A DNA stretch of 64,000 nucleotides, taken from contig CAZPVJ010000026.1 of NCBI GenBank assembly GCA_964590005.1, positions 5,744 through 69,743 of the forward strand. The letters run 5' to 3'. Below the pieces are notes generated by a model. The model was not told the DNA's origin. It made no database searches and worked only from the letters and a program-made list of their open reading frames with translations. The DNA is from CALJFL01 sp964590005 (GTDB taxonomy: Bacteria > Pseudomonadota > Gammaproteobacteria > Pseudomonadales > Halieaceae). The position numbers and the translations under genes are program-made. Positions 24,932-34,278 of the stretch are shown one piece after another (the first letter of the stretch is position 1; every line of letters begins with the position of its first letter).

Positions 24932-25066
24932 AATGGGGGAAACCTGTTCTGGCTACACTTTCAATGACTACGGACGATACCGGCCAACCGAGACAAAACA
25001 ATGACATATTGTGCCAAAAAGGCTTTCATATGCTGACATTAACCCATTTATGTCTACATTTGTTAG

Positions 25067-26479
25067 TCATGCAAACAGGGTGAAACAGACCAGGCTAATG
25101 ACTGCCACGCCCAGCAGATTAAGCAAAAACCCCTCCCTGGCCATCCGGGAGACGGTAATCAGGCCGCTGCCAAAAACCACGGTGTTGGGTGCGGTGGCCA
25201 CGGGCAGCATAAAGGCGCAACTGGCACTCATGGCCGCCGGTACCATAATCAACTCCGGCCTGATTCCTGCAGCCAGGGCGGCGGCGGCCAACACGGGCAT
25301 CAACAGGGTGGTACTGGCCGTATTGGAGGTCGTTTCCGTCATGAAAGTAACCACCAGGCAAACCAGCGCGATCAGGGCGAGTGTTGGAATAACGGTCATT
25401 GCAGCCAACCACTGTCCCAAAACATCACTGAGCCCGGAATTAACAAATCCCCGGGCCAGGCAAATACCGCCCGAGAACAACAACAGCACGCCCCAGGGAA
25501 TGCTGCTGGCGCGCTGCCAGTCCAGCAATCGGGCGCCTCGCCCGTCGGGCACCAGGAACATGACCACGACGGCCAGCAAGGCCACCGAAGCGTCGTTGGC
25601 CTGGGGCAGATCTAACCAGACCCGCCAACCACCGAACGGCTCGCTGCGGGTAATCCAGGCCAGCGCTGTTAGCGAAAAAACAATCATCACCCGTTTCTCG
25701 GCGGTCGTCCAGGCACCCACCTTTGGCAGCTGGATTTCGAGACTGCCTTGCAGGTTGCGGGTCAGGGCAAAGGCCATAGCCGGCACCATCAGCACCACCA
25801 CCGGCACACCCCAGCTCATCCATTGGCTAAAACTGATGGTGTTGCCCGTATACTCACTAAATACCTGCATAAAGATCAGGTTTGGCGGCGTCCCTATCGG
25901 CGTACCCAACCCTCCGACACTTGCGGCATAGGCCACGCCAAGTAACAAGGGCACCGCCAGTCGGTCGCGGTCGCGCACACCTTCAAGCACGGCCAGCACC
26001 ACGGGGAGCAGCATAAGCGTGGTGGCGGTATTGGATATCCACATACTGAGAACAGCAGCCGCGACCATGAAGCCCAGCACCAGTCGCCTGCCACTGGAGG
26101 CACCAAAAAGACGTACCATACCCAGGGCAAGCCGCCGATGAGCGCCCGCGTGTTCCATCGCCTTGGATAGCAGGAATCCACCCAGCAACAACAGAATGAG
26201 CGGCGAGCCGTAGGCCTGCCCCACCTCGGCGGGGGTTAAGACACCGAGCAACGGTAACAACGCCAGCGGCAACAGGGAGGTCACGGGTATAGGGACGGGT
26301 TCGAACACCCACCACACGACACATAGGACCGCAATGAAAGTGACGACACCGGCATCGCGCTCCATACCGGAAGACAGTATTACTGCCGCAGCCAGTGCGG
26401 CCACCAATGGCCCCAGCCACAAGGCGGCCCTGCGGACACCGGCGATAGACGCGCCTCCGCTCACTTCAGGTTCACTCAT
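25067..26479 (-). CDS. DASS/SLC13 family sodium:dicarboxylate (anion) symporter
   Basis: 470 residues from ATG 26479, with GGGAG upstream; the open frame runs further to 26551. About 11-12 membrane helices. Family motifs seen: the SNTATT sodium/substrate loop (WISNTATTLMLLPVV), the second half counterpart TETTSNTASTTLLMPV, and GTPIGTPPNL. It imports dicarboxylates such as succinate or malate, or sulfate, with Na+. Exact substrate not decidable. Divergent from moaA. Confidence 0.88.
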   Translation of the reverse strand: MSEPEVSGGASIAGVRRAALWLGPLVAALAAAVILSSGMERDAGVVTFIAVLCVVWWVFEPVPIPVTSLLPLALLPLLGVLTPAEVGQAYGSPLILLLLGGFLLSKAMEHAGAHRRLALGMVRLFGASSGRRLVLGFMVAAAVLSMWISNTATTLMLLPVVLAVLEGVRDRDRLAVPLLLGVAYAASVGGLGTPIGTPPNLIFMQVFSEYTGNTISFSQWMSWGVPVVVLMVPAMAFALTRNLQGSLEIQLPKVGAWTTAEKRVMIVFSLTALAWITRSEPFGGWRVWLDLPQANDASVALLAVVVMFLVPDGRGARLLDWQRASSIPWGVLLLFSGGICLARGFVNSGLSDVLGQWLAAMTVIPTLALIALVCLVVTFMTETTSNTASTTLLMPVLAAAALAAGIRPELIMVPAAMSASCAFMLPVATAPNTVVFGSGLITVSRMAREGFLLNLLGVAVISLVCFTLFA

Positions 26480-26581
26480 TACCAACACACTCCCGGACAA
26501 GGCTATCCTGTCGCAGAGGCGCCAAACTGTAAAGCGGCTTGCTAGTGTCAAACGCCAGATCCGATTACACTTGTCGCCGTC

Positions 26582-27589
26582 ATGAACGAGTTCCCCCCAC
26601 AGCTTATCGACCGGTTCCAGCGCCAGGTCAATTATGTACGCCTATCAGTGACCGATCGCTGTGACTTCCGTTGCGTCTACTGTATGGCGGAGGATATGAC
26701 CTTCGTACCCAAACCGCAGGTACTGACGCTGGAAGAGATTTACCAGGTAGCGCAGGCCTTCACCCAGCTCGGCGTCAGTAAAATACGCCTGACCGGCGGC
26801 GAACCACTGGTGCGCAACAACATACTGTCTCTGGTTGAGCGACTCGGGGCTTTACCCGGACTGGACCAACTGGTCATGACGACCAACGGTTCCCAGCTGC
26901 AACGCCTGGCCAGGCCGCTGCGAGATTACGGCGTCAGCCGCATCAATATCAGCCTGGACAGCCTGCAACCCCGCAAGTTTCGCCACCTCACGCGCTACGG
27001 CAACCTGGAGCAGGTCGTCGCCGGCATTGACGCTGCGGTGGACGCGGGTTTCGACGCCATCAAGATCAACGCCGTGGTACTCAAGGGCCGTAACGATGAT
27101 GAAGTCGTCGACCTGGTGAATTTCGTCCGCGAGCGCGGTATAGATCTGGCCTTCATAGAGGAAATGCCACTGGGCGCAATCACCGAACATGACCGGCAGC
27201 TGAGCTTCTGCAGCAGCGCCGAACTGCGCAGCATCATCGAGCCGCACCACGCTCTCACGGCTGACGACAGCAAGCCTGCCAATGCGGGCCCGGCGCGCTA
27301 CTACAGAATGGCCGATAGCGTCTCCCGGATAGGGTTCATCTCTCCCCATTCCGACAACTTCTGCCATCTGTGCAACCGGGTCAGGGTGACCGTGGAGGGA
27401 CGCCTGCTGTTATGCCTGGGTAATGAGCACTCGGTAGACCTGCGACAGGTATTGCGGGACCCCACTTCCGACATCGCCGCCCTCAAGACCGCCATCGTCA
27501 ATGCGATGGACATCAAGCCCGAACGACACTATTTCGACAACGCCGGAGAACCCGATATCGTGCGTTTCATGAACATGACGGGGGGTTGA
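26582..27589 (+). CDS. moaA: GTP 3',8-cyclase MoaA
   Basis: 335-residue radical-SAM enzyme, first step of molybdenum cofactor synthesis (GTP to 3',8-cyclo-H2GTP, then handed to MoaC). N-terminal cluster CDFRCVYC gives C27-x3-C31-x2-C34. The C-terminal GTP-binding cluster is C261-x2-C264-x13-C278. The protein ends in the essential GG pair (MTGG). Other moa genes are not in the window. A MoxR-VWA run follows 60 bases later. Confidence 0.97.
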   Translation: MNEFPPQLIDRFQRQVNYVRLSVTDRCDFRCVYCMAEDMTFVPKPQVLTLEEIYQVAQAFTQLGVSKIRLTGGEPLVRNNILSLVERLGALPGLDQLVMTTNGSQLQRLARPLRDYGVSRINISLDSLQPRKFRHLTRYGNLEQVVAGIDAAVDAGFDAIKINAVVLKGRNDDEVVDLVNFVRERGIDLAFIEEMPLGAITEHDRQLSFCSSAELRSIIEPHHALTADDSKPANAGPARYYRMADSVSRIGFISPHSDNFCHLCNRVRVTVEGRLLLCLGNEHSVDLRQVLRDPTSDIAALKTAIVNAMDIKPERHYFDNAGEPDIVRFMNMTGG

Positions 27590-27649
27590 ACGCCCTGTAC
27601 GTTATTGCCGATTGGCGTACAATGCCCAACCCTGCTGTGAGGTCATGCC

Positions 27650-28591
27650 GTGAACACCCTTGATTTTCCACAACTCTCATCCGTCGAAGAAATCGAGCGC
27701 GGCTTTGAATCGTTTGGCTACATTTGTAGCCCCAAGATCGCCACAGCCGTATTCCTGGCTTTCCAGCTGCGCAAACCGATTCTCGTCGAGGGACCTCCCG
27801 GCGTGGGCAAAACGGAATTGGCCAAGACCGCCGCCGCCCTGCTGCAACTGCCCCTGATCCGGTTGCAGTGCTACGAAGGACTGGATGAAGCGAAGGCACT
27901 GTACGAGTGGAAATACGGCAAACAACTGCTGTACACACAGTTGCTCAAGGAGAAACTCGGCGACCTGCTGCAAGGGGCAACAGGGCTGGCCGAGTCGGTT
28001 GAGCGACTGCACCAGTTCGGCGATATCTTCTACTCCAAGGACTTCCTGGAACCACGACCGCTGCTGAAGGCGATGCAGCAGGATAAGGGTGCCATCCTGT
28101 TGATCGATGAGGTCGACAAGTCCGACTATGAGTTTGAGTCCCTGCTGCTGGAAATCCTGTCGGATTACCAGGTATCGATACCGGAAATCGGCACGGTCAA
28201 GGCGGACGTCTCGCCGATGGTATTCCTCACCAGTAACAACACACGCGATATCAGCGACGCGCTGAAGCGGCGCTGCCTGCACCTCTATATACCCTTTCCC
28301 TCGGTTGAGCTGGAAGAACGTATCGTGCGCAGCCGTGTACCCGAGGTGGATGAGCAACTACGCCACCAACTGGTCGAATTCGTGCACTCGCTGCGTGAAC
28401 TGGACCTGAAGAAATCCCCGGCGATCTCCGAGACAATCGACTGGGCGCGCAGTCTCCTGTTGCTCCATGCCAAGGAGTTGGATGAAGACCTCCTGCACAG
28501 CACACTGAACGTGCTGCTGAAGTTTGAGGAGGATATCGAGACCACCGAAGCAGAAATGCGCGTCCTCCTCCAACCCAGGAGTAATGACTGA
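27650..28591 (+). CDS. MoxR-family AAA+ ATPase (CoxD-like)
   Basis: 313 residues, GTG start at 27650 with TGAGG upstream. Walker A GPPGVGKT (48-55), Walker B LLIDEVDK near 150, sensor-1 FLTSNNTR, and the MoxR-type LHLYIPFPS after ALKRRC. MoxR ATPases pair with VWA proteins to insert metals or remodel enzymes; CoxD/CoxE mature the Mo-Cu site of CO dehydrogenase. The next gene is the VWA partner. A -10-like TACAAT lies at 27618-27623. No target enzyme is adjacent. Confidence 0.9.
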   Translation: MNTLDFPQLSSVEEIERGFESFGYICSPKIATAVFLAFQLRKPILVEGPPGVGKTELAKTAAALLQLPLIRLQCYEGLDEAKALYEWKYGKQLLYTQLLKEKLGDLLQGATGLAESVERLHQFGDIFYSKDFLEPRPLLKAMQQDKGAILLIDEVDKSDYEFESLLLEILSDYQVSIPEIGTVKADVSPMVFLTSNNTRDISDALKRRCLHLYIPFPSVELEERIVRSRVPEVDEQLRHQLVEFVHSLRELDLKKSPAISETIDWARSLLLLHAKELDEDLLHSTLNVLLKFEEDIETTEAEMRVLLQPRSND

Positions 28592-28654
28592 CTGCTGCAC
28601 CTGCTGCATTTCATGTAAAGTAAGGTTTTTTGCCAGCGCTGACAGTTGACCGCA

Positions 28655-30076
28655 ATGCAGGCTAATCTCGTCAATTTCATCCAGGTACTGCGCAGCCACG
28701 ATGTGCGGGTGTCTCCCGCTGAAACGCTGGATGCGATGGATGTCGCCACCACTCTCGGCTACGCTGACCGCAGCCGGCTGCGTGACGGGCTGGCCATGGC
28801 GCTGGCCAAGACGCCAGCGGAGGAGCAGGTCTTCATTCGCTGCTTTGACCAGTATTTTAGCCAGGGTTTGGCGGACTTCAGCCTGTCTCCGGAGAATAGC
28901 AGCGAGCAGGGAGATTCCCAGGAGCAGCAGCCCGAGCACGCTGAGAGCCAACCCGATGGACTCGACCAGGAGATGGGAAGCGAGCTCGAAGCTGCAGCCG
29001 CAGACTCACCGGCACTGGCCGAGCTGATGCAGTCTGAGCTGATGCAAAATTTACTGGATAACGACCGCAACGCGCTCAGCGTGGCAATGACCACCGCTGG
29101 CGACCGGGTCGGCCTGCAACAGATCCAGATGTTTACCCAGAAGGGCCAGTACACCCGCAAGATTCTCGATGAACTCGGCGAGCAGCATATTCGCCAGGCG
29201 GTGATCGAGTTGGAGCGTACTGAGAGTCCAGCGCTCGCAGAGTTACAGCGCTACCGCGATATTCTTCGAGAGCAGGTCCGCGACTACGTGGAGCGCGAAT
29301 ACCTGTTGCAAGCCGAGGGCAGCAACCGGCAGTTCATGGAAGAGATTCTCAGCAAGACCCGACTGAACAATATCGAGCGCCACTACCTCGACCGGGTCCA
29401 CGAGCTCGTTCGCAAAATGGCCCGGAAACTGGCGGCTCGCTACGCGCGAAAACTCAAGTCCACGAAGCGCGGACAGCTCGACATGGCACGCACCCTGCGA
29501 CGGGGAGTGGCGCACGACGGCGTGCTGTTCAACACATACTGGCGCAAAACAAGGCGGCACAAGCCACAGATTCTGGCGGTCTGCGACGTCAGTGGATCCG
29601 TCGCAGCCTACGCGAAATTTTTGTTGATGTTCCTGTACAGCCTGCAGGACGTGCTACCCAAGGTCCGCAGCTTCGCCTTTTCCAGCCACCTGGGCGAGGT
29701 TAGCGATCTGTTCCAGGAGCATTCTCTGGAGAAAGCCATTGAGCTGGTCAACTGGAAGTATGGTGGCGCCACTGACTACGGCGGCAGTCTGGAAGACTTT
29801 GCCAGACTCGCGCTAGATGACATCAACAGCAACACCACGGTCATCGTGCTGGGTGACGCTCGCAACAATGGCGGAGACCCCAAACTGGACATCATGCAAA
29901 GCATCTACCAACGCAGCAAGCAGGTGATCTGGCTCAACCCGGAATCCCGCCGCGCATGGGGCACTGGCGACTCTGAGATGCCACGCTACCAGAGTGCCTG
30001 CCATTTCACTGCGGAATGCAACAACCTGAAGCAGCTGGAGCGGATCATCGACCAGCTGTTGAAGAGTACACGTTAA
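28655..30076 (+). CDS. VWA-domain protein, CoxE-like
   Basis: 473 residues from ATG 28655 (TTG 28646 is also in frame; no strong ribosome site for either). An N-terminal helical region and a Q/E-rich linker (about 85-120) are followed by a long helical part and a C-terminal VWA domain. The metal-ion-dependent adhesion site is complete: DVSGS near 310, a threonine in GATDYG near 369, and LGDARNN. With the MoxR ATPase 63 bases upstream it forms a classical MoxR-VWA chaperone pair. Confidence 0.88.
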   Translation: MQANLVNFIQVLRSHDVRVSPAETLDAMDVATTLGYADRSRLRDGLAMALAKTPAEEQVFIRCFDQYFSQGLADFSLSPENSSEQGDSQEQQPEHAESQPDGLDQEMGSELEAAAADSPALAELMQSELMQNLLDNDRNALSVAMTTAGDRVGLQQIQMFTQKGQYTRKILDELGEQHIRQAVIELERTESPALAELQRYRDILREQVRDYVEREYLLQAEGSNRQFMEEILSKTRLNNIERHYLDRVHELVRKMARKLAARYARKLKSTKRGQLDMARTLRRGVAHDGVLFNTYWRKTRRHKPQILAVCDVSGSVAAYAKFLLMFLYSLQDVLPKVRSFAFSSHLGEVSDLFQEHSLEKAIELVNWKYGGATDYGGSLEDFARLALDDINSNTTVIVLGDARNNGGDPKLDIMQSIYQRSKQVIWLNPESRRAWGTGDSEMPRYQSACHFTAECNNLKQLERIIDQLLKSTR

Positions 30077-30079
30077 GTC

Positions 30080-30280
30080 ATGACTTACCTGTGTCGAGAC
30101 TGCAGTTATCAAGGCACCGGAGCGGGGCATGCCGGCGAATGCCCCGCCTGCGGGTCGCTGAATTTCGGCCGTCGCAAAAACCAGACCGAGGATGCACCGC
30201 CCAGTAAACTGCGCCTGCAAATCCTGGTGGTGGTCTGGACCATCTTTATCGGCATGATTATCTGGAAATTGATTCAGTGA
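30080..30280 (+). CDS. tiny zinc-ribbon membrane-anchored protein
   Basis: 66 residues. Two CxxC motifs (CRDC at 5-8 and CPAC at 21-24) form a rubredoxin-like zinc ribbon. A C-terminal hydrophobic helix (about 46-64, ILVVVWTIFIGMIIWKLI) anchors it, with the ribbon probably cytoplasmic. It starts 3 bases after the VWA stop, and its TGA overlaps the GTG of the DUF1631 gene. No named family recognised. Confidence 0.75.
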   Translation: MTYLCRDCSYQGTGAGHAGECPACGSLNFGRRKNQTEDAPPSKLRLQILVVVWTIFIGMIIWKLIQ

Positions 30281-32475
30281 TCCCGGAGGAAAAGGACATT
30301 CCCCTGCCCGCTTCGATTGCCGAGGCAATACAGAAGCGGTTTGTCGCGGCGGGCGATGACCCTGAACCCATGCCGCTGGCGGAGCTGCTTTCCTATCTCG
30401 CGGCAATCGAGGATTTCAATGCGCCACTTCTCACTGCTATCGCTGCCCAGACTGAAGCCATAGGTGACCCTTCGACTCCAGGAGCCACGCAGCATGCGCT
30501 GCTGGCCTGGCTGGATGCCAGCTGGCCACTGTGGGAAACAAGCTATTCACTGGAAGATGAGCTACGAGACCTGTTGCGCCAGCTCAAACCACTGGCGGGT
30601 GCACTGGCATTGACCGACAGTAACTTCACCGTACCCGGGCGACACCCGCTGCACAGATTACTGGATACTGCGCAGGACAGTGCAGTGGGTTGGCAAGCAC
30701 GACTGGGACGGGCCGGTGAGGGTCTGGTAAAACAACTGGAGGCAACCGTTGCGGAAGCGAGGGCCTGGTTTGATGATGCCAACACCGACCTCGAAGTCGC
30801 CTGCTCCGCGCTCACCCGTCTCGCCGAGAGAGACCACACCCGAGCCGCTCGCATGCGCCAGAGAGCGGTGGAAACCGAATCGGGACGAGAAAAAAGCAGT
30901 GCAGCCAAATCCGAGGCCGCGCGGATGATCAATCGCTTCCTGGAGGGCCAGCCGCTACCCAGGGCAATCGGCGATTTCGTTAAGGGCGACTGGTATGACA
31001 GCGCCCAGCTGGTACTGCTCAAATTCGGGATGGAATCGGACGAGTGGCAACAGATGCAGGCGACCACGGCCACGCTGCTGGAGTCGGTGCAGGCCTACAA
31101 CCCCGAAGACGGCGACCGCCGCAAACAATTGTTCGAACTGGCCACCCAGTTGCCACGAAATATGCGGCGCTGGTTGCTCAGCCTGCAACACGACGGTGAT
31201 GCGGTATCCGAATCACTGGGTGTCGTAGAGTTTGTTCACCTGCGGCTATTGCGCCAGCAGGAGCTGGAACGGGAGGATATAGAGCCCATTCCGATCGCCG
31301 ACGACACGCCGCAGGACGAGGATGAGAGTGCACTGGCTATCGTCAACCAACTGGAGACCGGCCAGTGGCTGCGGATAGAAGCCGAAGGTGAGATTCACAG
31401 GGTGCAACTCGCGCTCAACAACAGCACTGCCAGGCAACTGATGTTCACCAACCGCTCCGGAGTCAAGTCGCTGGTATTGGGTTATGCAGGCTTCGCCGAG
31501 TTACTCGCTCAGCAACAGGTCAGCCCCCTCAACAGTGGTGCCGGCTTCAGTCGAAGCCTGGCCAACAGCGCGGGGTTAACCAGCGAAGTGGCTATCGCTG
31601 AACTACTGGAACAAGCCAGCACTCAGCATGAGACTGCCAGTGCGGCGGCGGAGCCGGCGACGGTGGACCTGCCCGTCGAGCCCGGGGAGCCAACCGACCA
31701 TGAGCCCGCCCTGCCACTGGACGAGCCAATTGTCTCCGAGTTGGTGATAGACACTTTGCCTGAGGTAGCAGAAACCATGCCTGTCGAGGAGATCGACTCG
31801 CTGGAACTGGATATCCCGGACCTGGAGCGTATCGATGACGACGCCAACCTGGATTCAGGCGAACGCGATACCGCCTCGACGGACGCGCCTACGAGTGAAT
31901 TCCTGATAGAAGAGGATCCAACTCTGGAAGCTGAAGACCTCGGCGAGCTAGCGCAGCAGGCCGCCGGACTGACCAACCCGACGCCGAAAGAGGCTGCGCC
32001 CCCTGCCAACGACAATGACAAAGCCACCGAAACGCCTGCCGCAATGACCGAGCCGGCGGCCGCGGGGTCGACCAACCAGACCCTGGATACCGGTGAAGAC
32101 GAAAAGCTGCAGGCGCAGATACTGGCGGAGAGGCAGCGCAATGAGCGTGTCGACACGGTAGCCATCGATCTCGTGCCCCCGGAGCAGACACCGGTAGCGG
32201 CCGATAGCAATGAACAACCCGCAGAGAACATTCAGCTGGCCATGGGGGCCTGGCTGGGTTTTCACGATGGCGACACACCGATCATGGCGAGACTCGCCGT
32301 TCATGATCGCGAGCAAGGCAGCTACATCTTCGTTAACCGCGAGGGCATCAAGTTGCGCCAGTTGAGCTCTGGGGAGTTGGCATCGCTGATCGATCAGGGA
32401 CTGGTGGATATTCTGGAAACTCGCTCAAACTTCCGTGAGGCAGTCAGGCGAGTGCGCAATGAATCAGAGCAATAG
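30277..32475 (+). CDS. DUF1631 family protein with duplicated C-terminal module
   Basis: 732 residues, GTG start overlapping the previous stop (GTGA). The N-terminal 350 residues are mostly helical, with a DUF1631-type stretch FVKGDWYDSAQLVLLKFG near 230. A small beta module with the pattern W-L ... R-V-Q-L-A ... F-T-N-R-S-G (about 357-432) recurs at the C-terminus as W-L-G-F ... A-R-L-A ... F-V-N-R-E-G (about 651-728). Between them is a long acidic, low-complexity linker (about 445-640). Function unknown; the PilZ gene follows after 17 bases. Confidence 0.78.
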   Translation: MIPEEKDIPLPASIAEAIQKRFVAAGDDPEPMPLAELLSYLAAIEDFNAPLLTAIAAQTEAIGDPSTPGATQHALLAWLDASWPLWETSYSLEDELRDLLRQLKPLAGALALTDSNFTVPGRHPLHRLLDTAQDSAVGWQARLGRAGEGLVKQLEATVAEARAWFDDANTDLEVACSALTRLAERDHTRAARMRQRAVETESGREKSSAAKSEAARMINRFLEGQPLPRAIGDFVKGDWYDSAQLVLLKFGMESDEWQQMQATTATLLESVQAYNPEDGDRRKQLFELATQLPRNMRRWLLSLQHDGDAVSESLGVVEFVHLRLLRQQELEREDIEPIPIADDTPQDEDESALAIVNQLETGQWLRIEAEGEIHRVQLALNNSTARQLMFTNRSGVKSLVLGYAGFAELLAQQQVSPLNSGAGFSRSLANSAGLTSEVAIAELLEQASTQHETASAAAEPATVDLPVEPGEPTDHEPALPLDEPIVSELVIDTLPEVAETMPVEEIDSLELDIPDLERIDDDANLDSGERDTASTDAPTSEFLIEEDPTLEAEDLGELAQQAAGLTNPTPKEAAPPANDNDKATETPAAMTEPAAAGSTNQTLDTGEDEKLQAQILAERQRNERVDTVAIDLVPPEQTPVAADSNEQPAENIQLAMGAWLGFHDGDTPIMARLAVHDREQGSYIFVNREGIKLRQLSSGELASLIDQGLVDILETRSNFREAVRRVRNESEQ

Positions 32476-32492
32476 CGGCGAGGCAGAAGACG

Positions 32493-32852
32493 ATGGAAGG
32501 TGAACAACGAAAGTATGTGCGGCTGAACCTCGAGAGTACCGTGTTCATCGAACTGATGGCTGCGGCTGTTGCCGGCGAGGAAGACGCCCAGGTGGCCCGA
32601 TGCAAAACGCTGGATATTTCGCGCGGTGGACTGCGGGTTCAGCTGAATCACTCGCTGACTATTGGCGCTATCCACCAGATCGGGGTGGAGTTATCCCGGG
32701 ATGAGCGCACCTTGTATCTTGCCGGGGAAGTGAAATGGTGCCTGCCGGTGAAGGGCAACGACGACACCTGGACCGCCGGGTTCGAACTGCTTAACGCCAG
32801 CGATTCAGATATCGAGAACTGGTACGCCTTGGTCGAGGAAATGGAGCGCTAG
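32493..32852 (+). CDS. PilZ-domain protein
   Basis: 119-residue single-domain PilZ protein. The c-di-GMP motifs are present: R-x3-R as RKYVR (6-10) and D-x-S-x-G-G as DISRGG near 42-47. It should therefore bind c-di-GMP rather than being a degenerate PilZ. It closes a co-directional run that begins with the MoxR gene. Its TAG overlaps the stop of the convergent pilU gene (CTAG at 32849-32852). The target could be pilus or surface behaviour, given the neighbour (inference). Confidence 0.88.
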   Translation: MEGEQRKYVRLNLESTVFIELMAAAVAGEEDAQVARCKTLDISRGGLRVQLNHSLTIGAIHQIGVELSRDERTLYLAGEVKWCLPVKGNDDTWTAGFELLNASDSDIENWYALVEEMER

Positions 32853-34018
32853 AAAGCCTGGTTTTCCTCCTCGTCGATACTGGCCAGGCTGAAGCCCTGG
32901 ACCTCCTCCTCGGCATCACCACCTTCCTTGGCAAACTTGATCTTGAGGCGCACATTGTTCGGTGAGTCGGCGTTACGCAGTGCTTCATCCTCGCTGATAA
33001 GGCCTTCACGGTAGAGTTCGAACAACGCCCCATCAAAGGTCTTCATGCCGATATTCTCGGACTTCTCCATGACTTCCTTGATACCATCAATGTCTCCCTT
33101 GAGGATCAGGTCGGCAATCATGGGGGTACCCAACATGATCTCAATTGCCGCGCAGCGCTTGCCGTCCACGGTGGGTATAAGCCGCTGGGATACAAAGCAT
33201 TGAATATTCAGTGACAGGTCCATCAACAACTGGGCGCGTCGCTCCTCCGGAAAGAAATTGATAATGCGATCCAGAGCCTGGTTGGCATTGTTGGCGTGCA
33301 AGGTTGAAATGCACAGGTGTCCTGTTTCGGCGAAAGCGATCGCATGCTCCATGGTTTCTCGATCCCGGATCTCACCGATCAGGATTACATCAGGCGCCTG
33401 GCGCAGCGTGTTTTTCAGCGCGTTGTGCCAATTGCGTGTATCAACGCCGACCTCGCGCTGGTTGATGATGGACTTTTTATGGTTGTGAACATACTCGACC
33501 GGATCCTCGATGGTAACGATATGGCCGCTGCTATTACTGTTGCGGTAGTCGATCAGGGCCGCCAGAGAGGTCGATTTACCAGAGCCGGTAGCGCCCACGA
33601 ACAGGACCAGTCCACGCTTACGCATCACCACGTCGGTGAGAATCTCGGGCAACCGGAGGTCCTGCCAGTTGGGTATTTCGGCGACAATGTTGCGGGCCAC
33701 AATAGCCACTTCATTACGCTGCAGGAAAATATTGACGCGAAAGCGACCCGACCCTGAGATAGACATCGCCAGGTTCATTTCGAGTTCTTGCTCAAACTCT
33801 GCGGTCTGGGTCTCGTCCATGATCTCGTAGGCGATATCCTTGATATCACCGGGCTGCATGATCTCGCTGTCGATGGGTTTGAGTTGACCCTGGAACTTGG
33901 CGCAGGGTGGCGCACCGGTACTCAGGTAAAGGTCAGAGCCGCCCTGGGAGGCCAGGGTCTTCAGCCATTCTGTAATCCGCAAGTTGCTATCTCCGTGCTT
34001 GTACTCGTGCCCATCCAT
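32849..34018 (-). CDS. pilU: type IV pilus retraction ATPase PilU/PilT family
   Basis: 389 residues from ATG 34018; the frame extends to 34132 but the extension has no pilus-ATPase character. Hexameric secretion ATPase: Walker A GATGSGKST, Asp box and TIEDPVEYVH, Walker B VILIGEIRD and His box HLCISTLHAN. The acidic C-terminal extension (EGGDAEEEVQGFSLASID) and SDLYLSTGAPP start favour PilU over PilT. It powers pilus retraction with PilT at the inner membrane. No pilT neighbour here. Confidence 0.88.
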   Translation of the reverse strand: MDGHEYKHGDSNLRITEWLKTLASQGGSDLYLSTGAPPCAKFQGQLKPIDSEIMQPGDIKDIAYEIMDETQTAEFEQELEMNLAMSISGSGRFRVNIFLQRNEVAIVARNIVAEIPNWQDLRLPEILTDVVMRKRGLVLFVGATGSGKSTSLAALIDYRNSNSSGHIVTIEDPVEYVHNHKKSIINQREVGVDTRNWHNALKNTLRQAPDVILIGEIRDRETMEHAIAFAETGHLCISTLHANNANQALDRIINFFPEERRAQLLMDLSLNIQCFVSQRLIPTVDGKRCAAIEIMLGTPMIADLILKGDIDGIKEVMEKSENIGMKTFDGALFELYREGLISEDEALRNADSPNNVRLKIKFAKEGGDAEEEVQGFSLASIDEEENQAF

Positions 34019-34151
34019 TGGACCAAGGCGACCGGCCCAAGGCGCAAGCTCGCAGCAGTCCGCTTGTACGCGAGGCCTGTCAAAAGCCGCGCACCCACCT
34101 GAACACTCTATCAGCTTGTCCTTTGCGGGCAATACTTCGCGTCAAGGAATC

Positions 34152-34165
34152 TGTGCATTGGCACA
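34152..34165. promoter_or_regulatory. short palindrome between pilU and phosphotransferase gene
   Basis: TGTGC-ATTG-GCACA is a perfect 5-bp inverted repeat in the 260-base gap upstream of both divergent genes. Nearby GTTGGCG (34170-34176) and CGCCAAC (34205-34211) are also complementary. Either may be chance. Confidence 0.22.
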
Positions 34166-34278
34166 ATTAGTTGGCGCCGTTTACAGCCTCGCAGAGATTA
34201 TCAACGCCAACTATGGCCAGCTCTGTTTACCTGCCCTAGACTGGCGTAAAGCGCAACTTCGGCGAGGAAATAAAAACC

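Noticed and set aside
25011..25931. A 306-codon plus-strand frame opposite the DASS transporter.
   Set aside because: Composition is that of a reverse-strand shadow; the DASS motifs are clear on the other strand.
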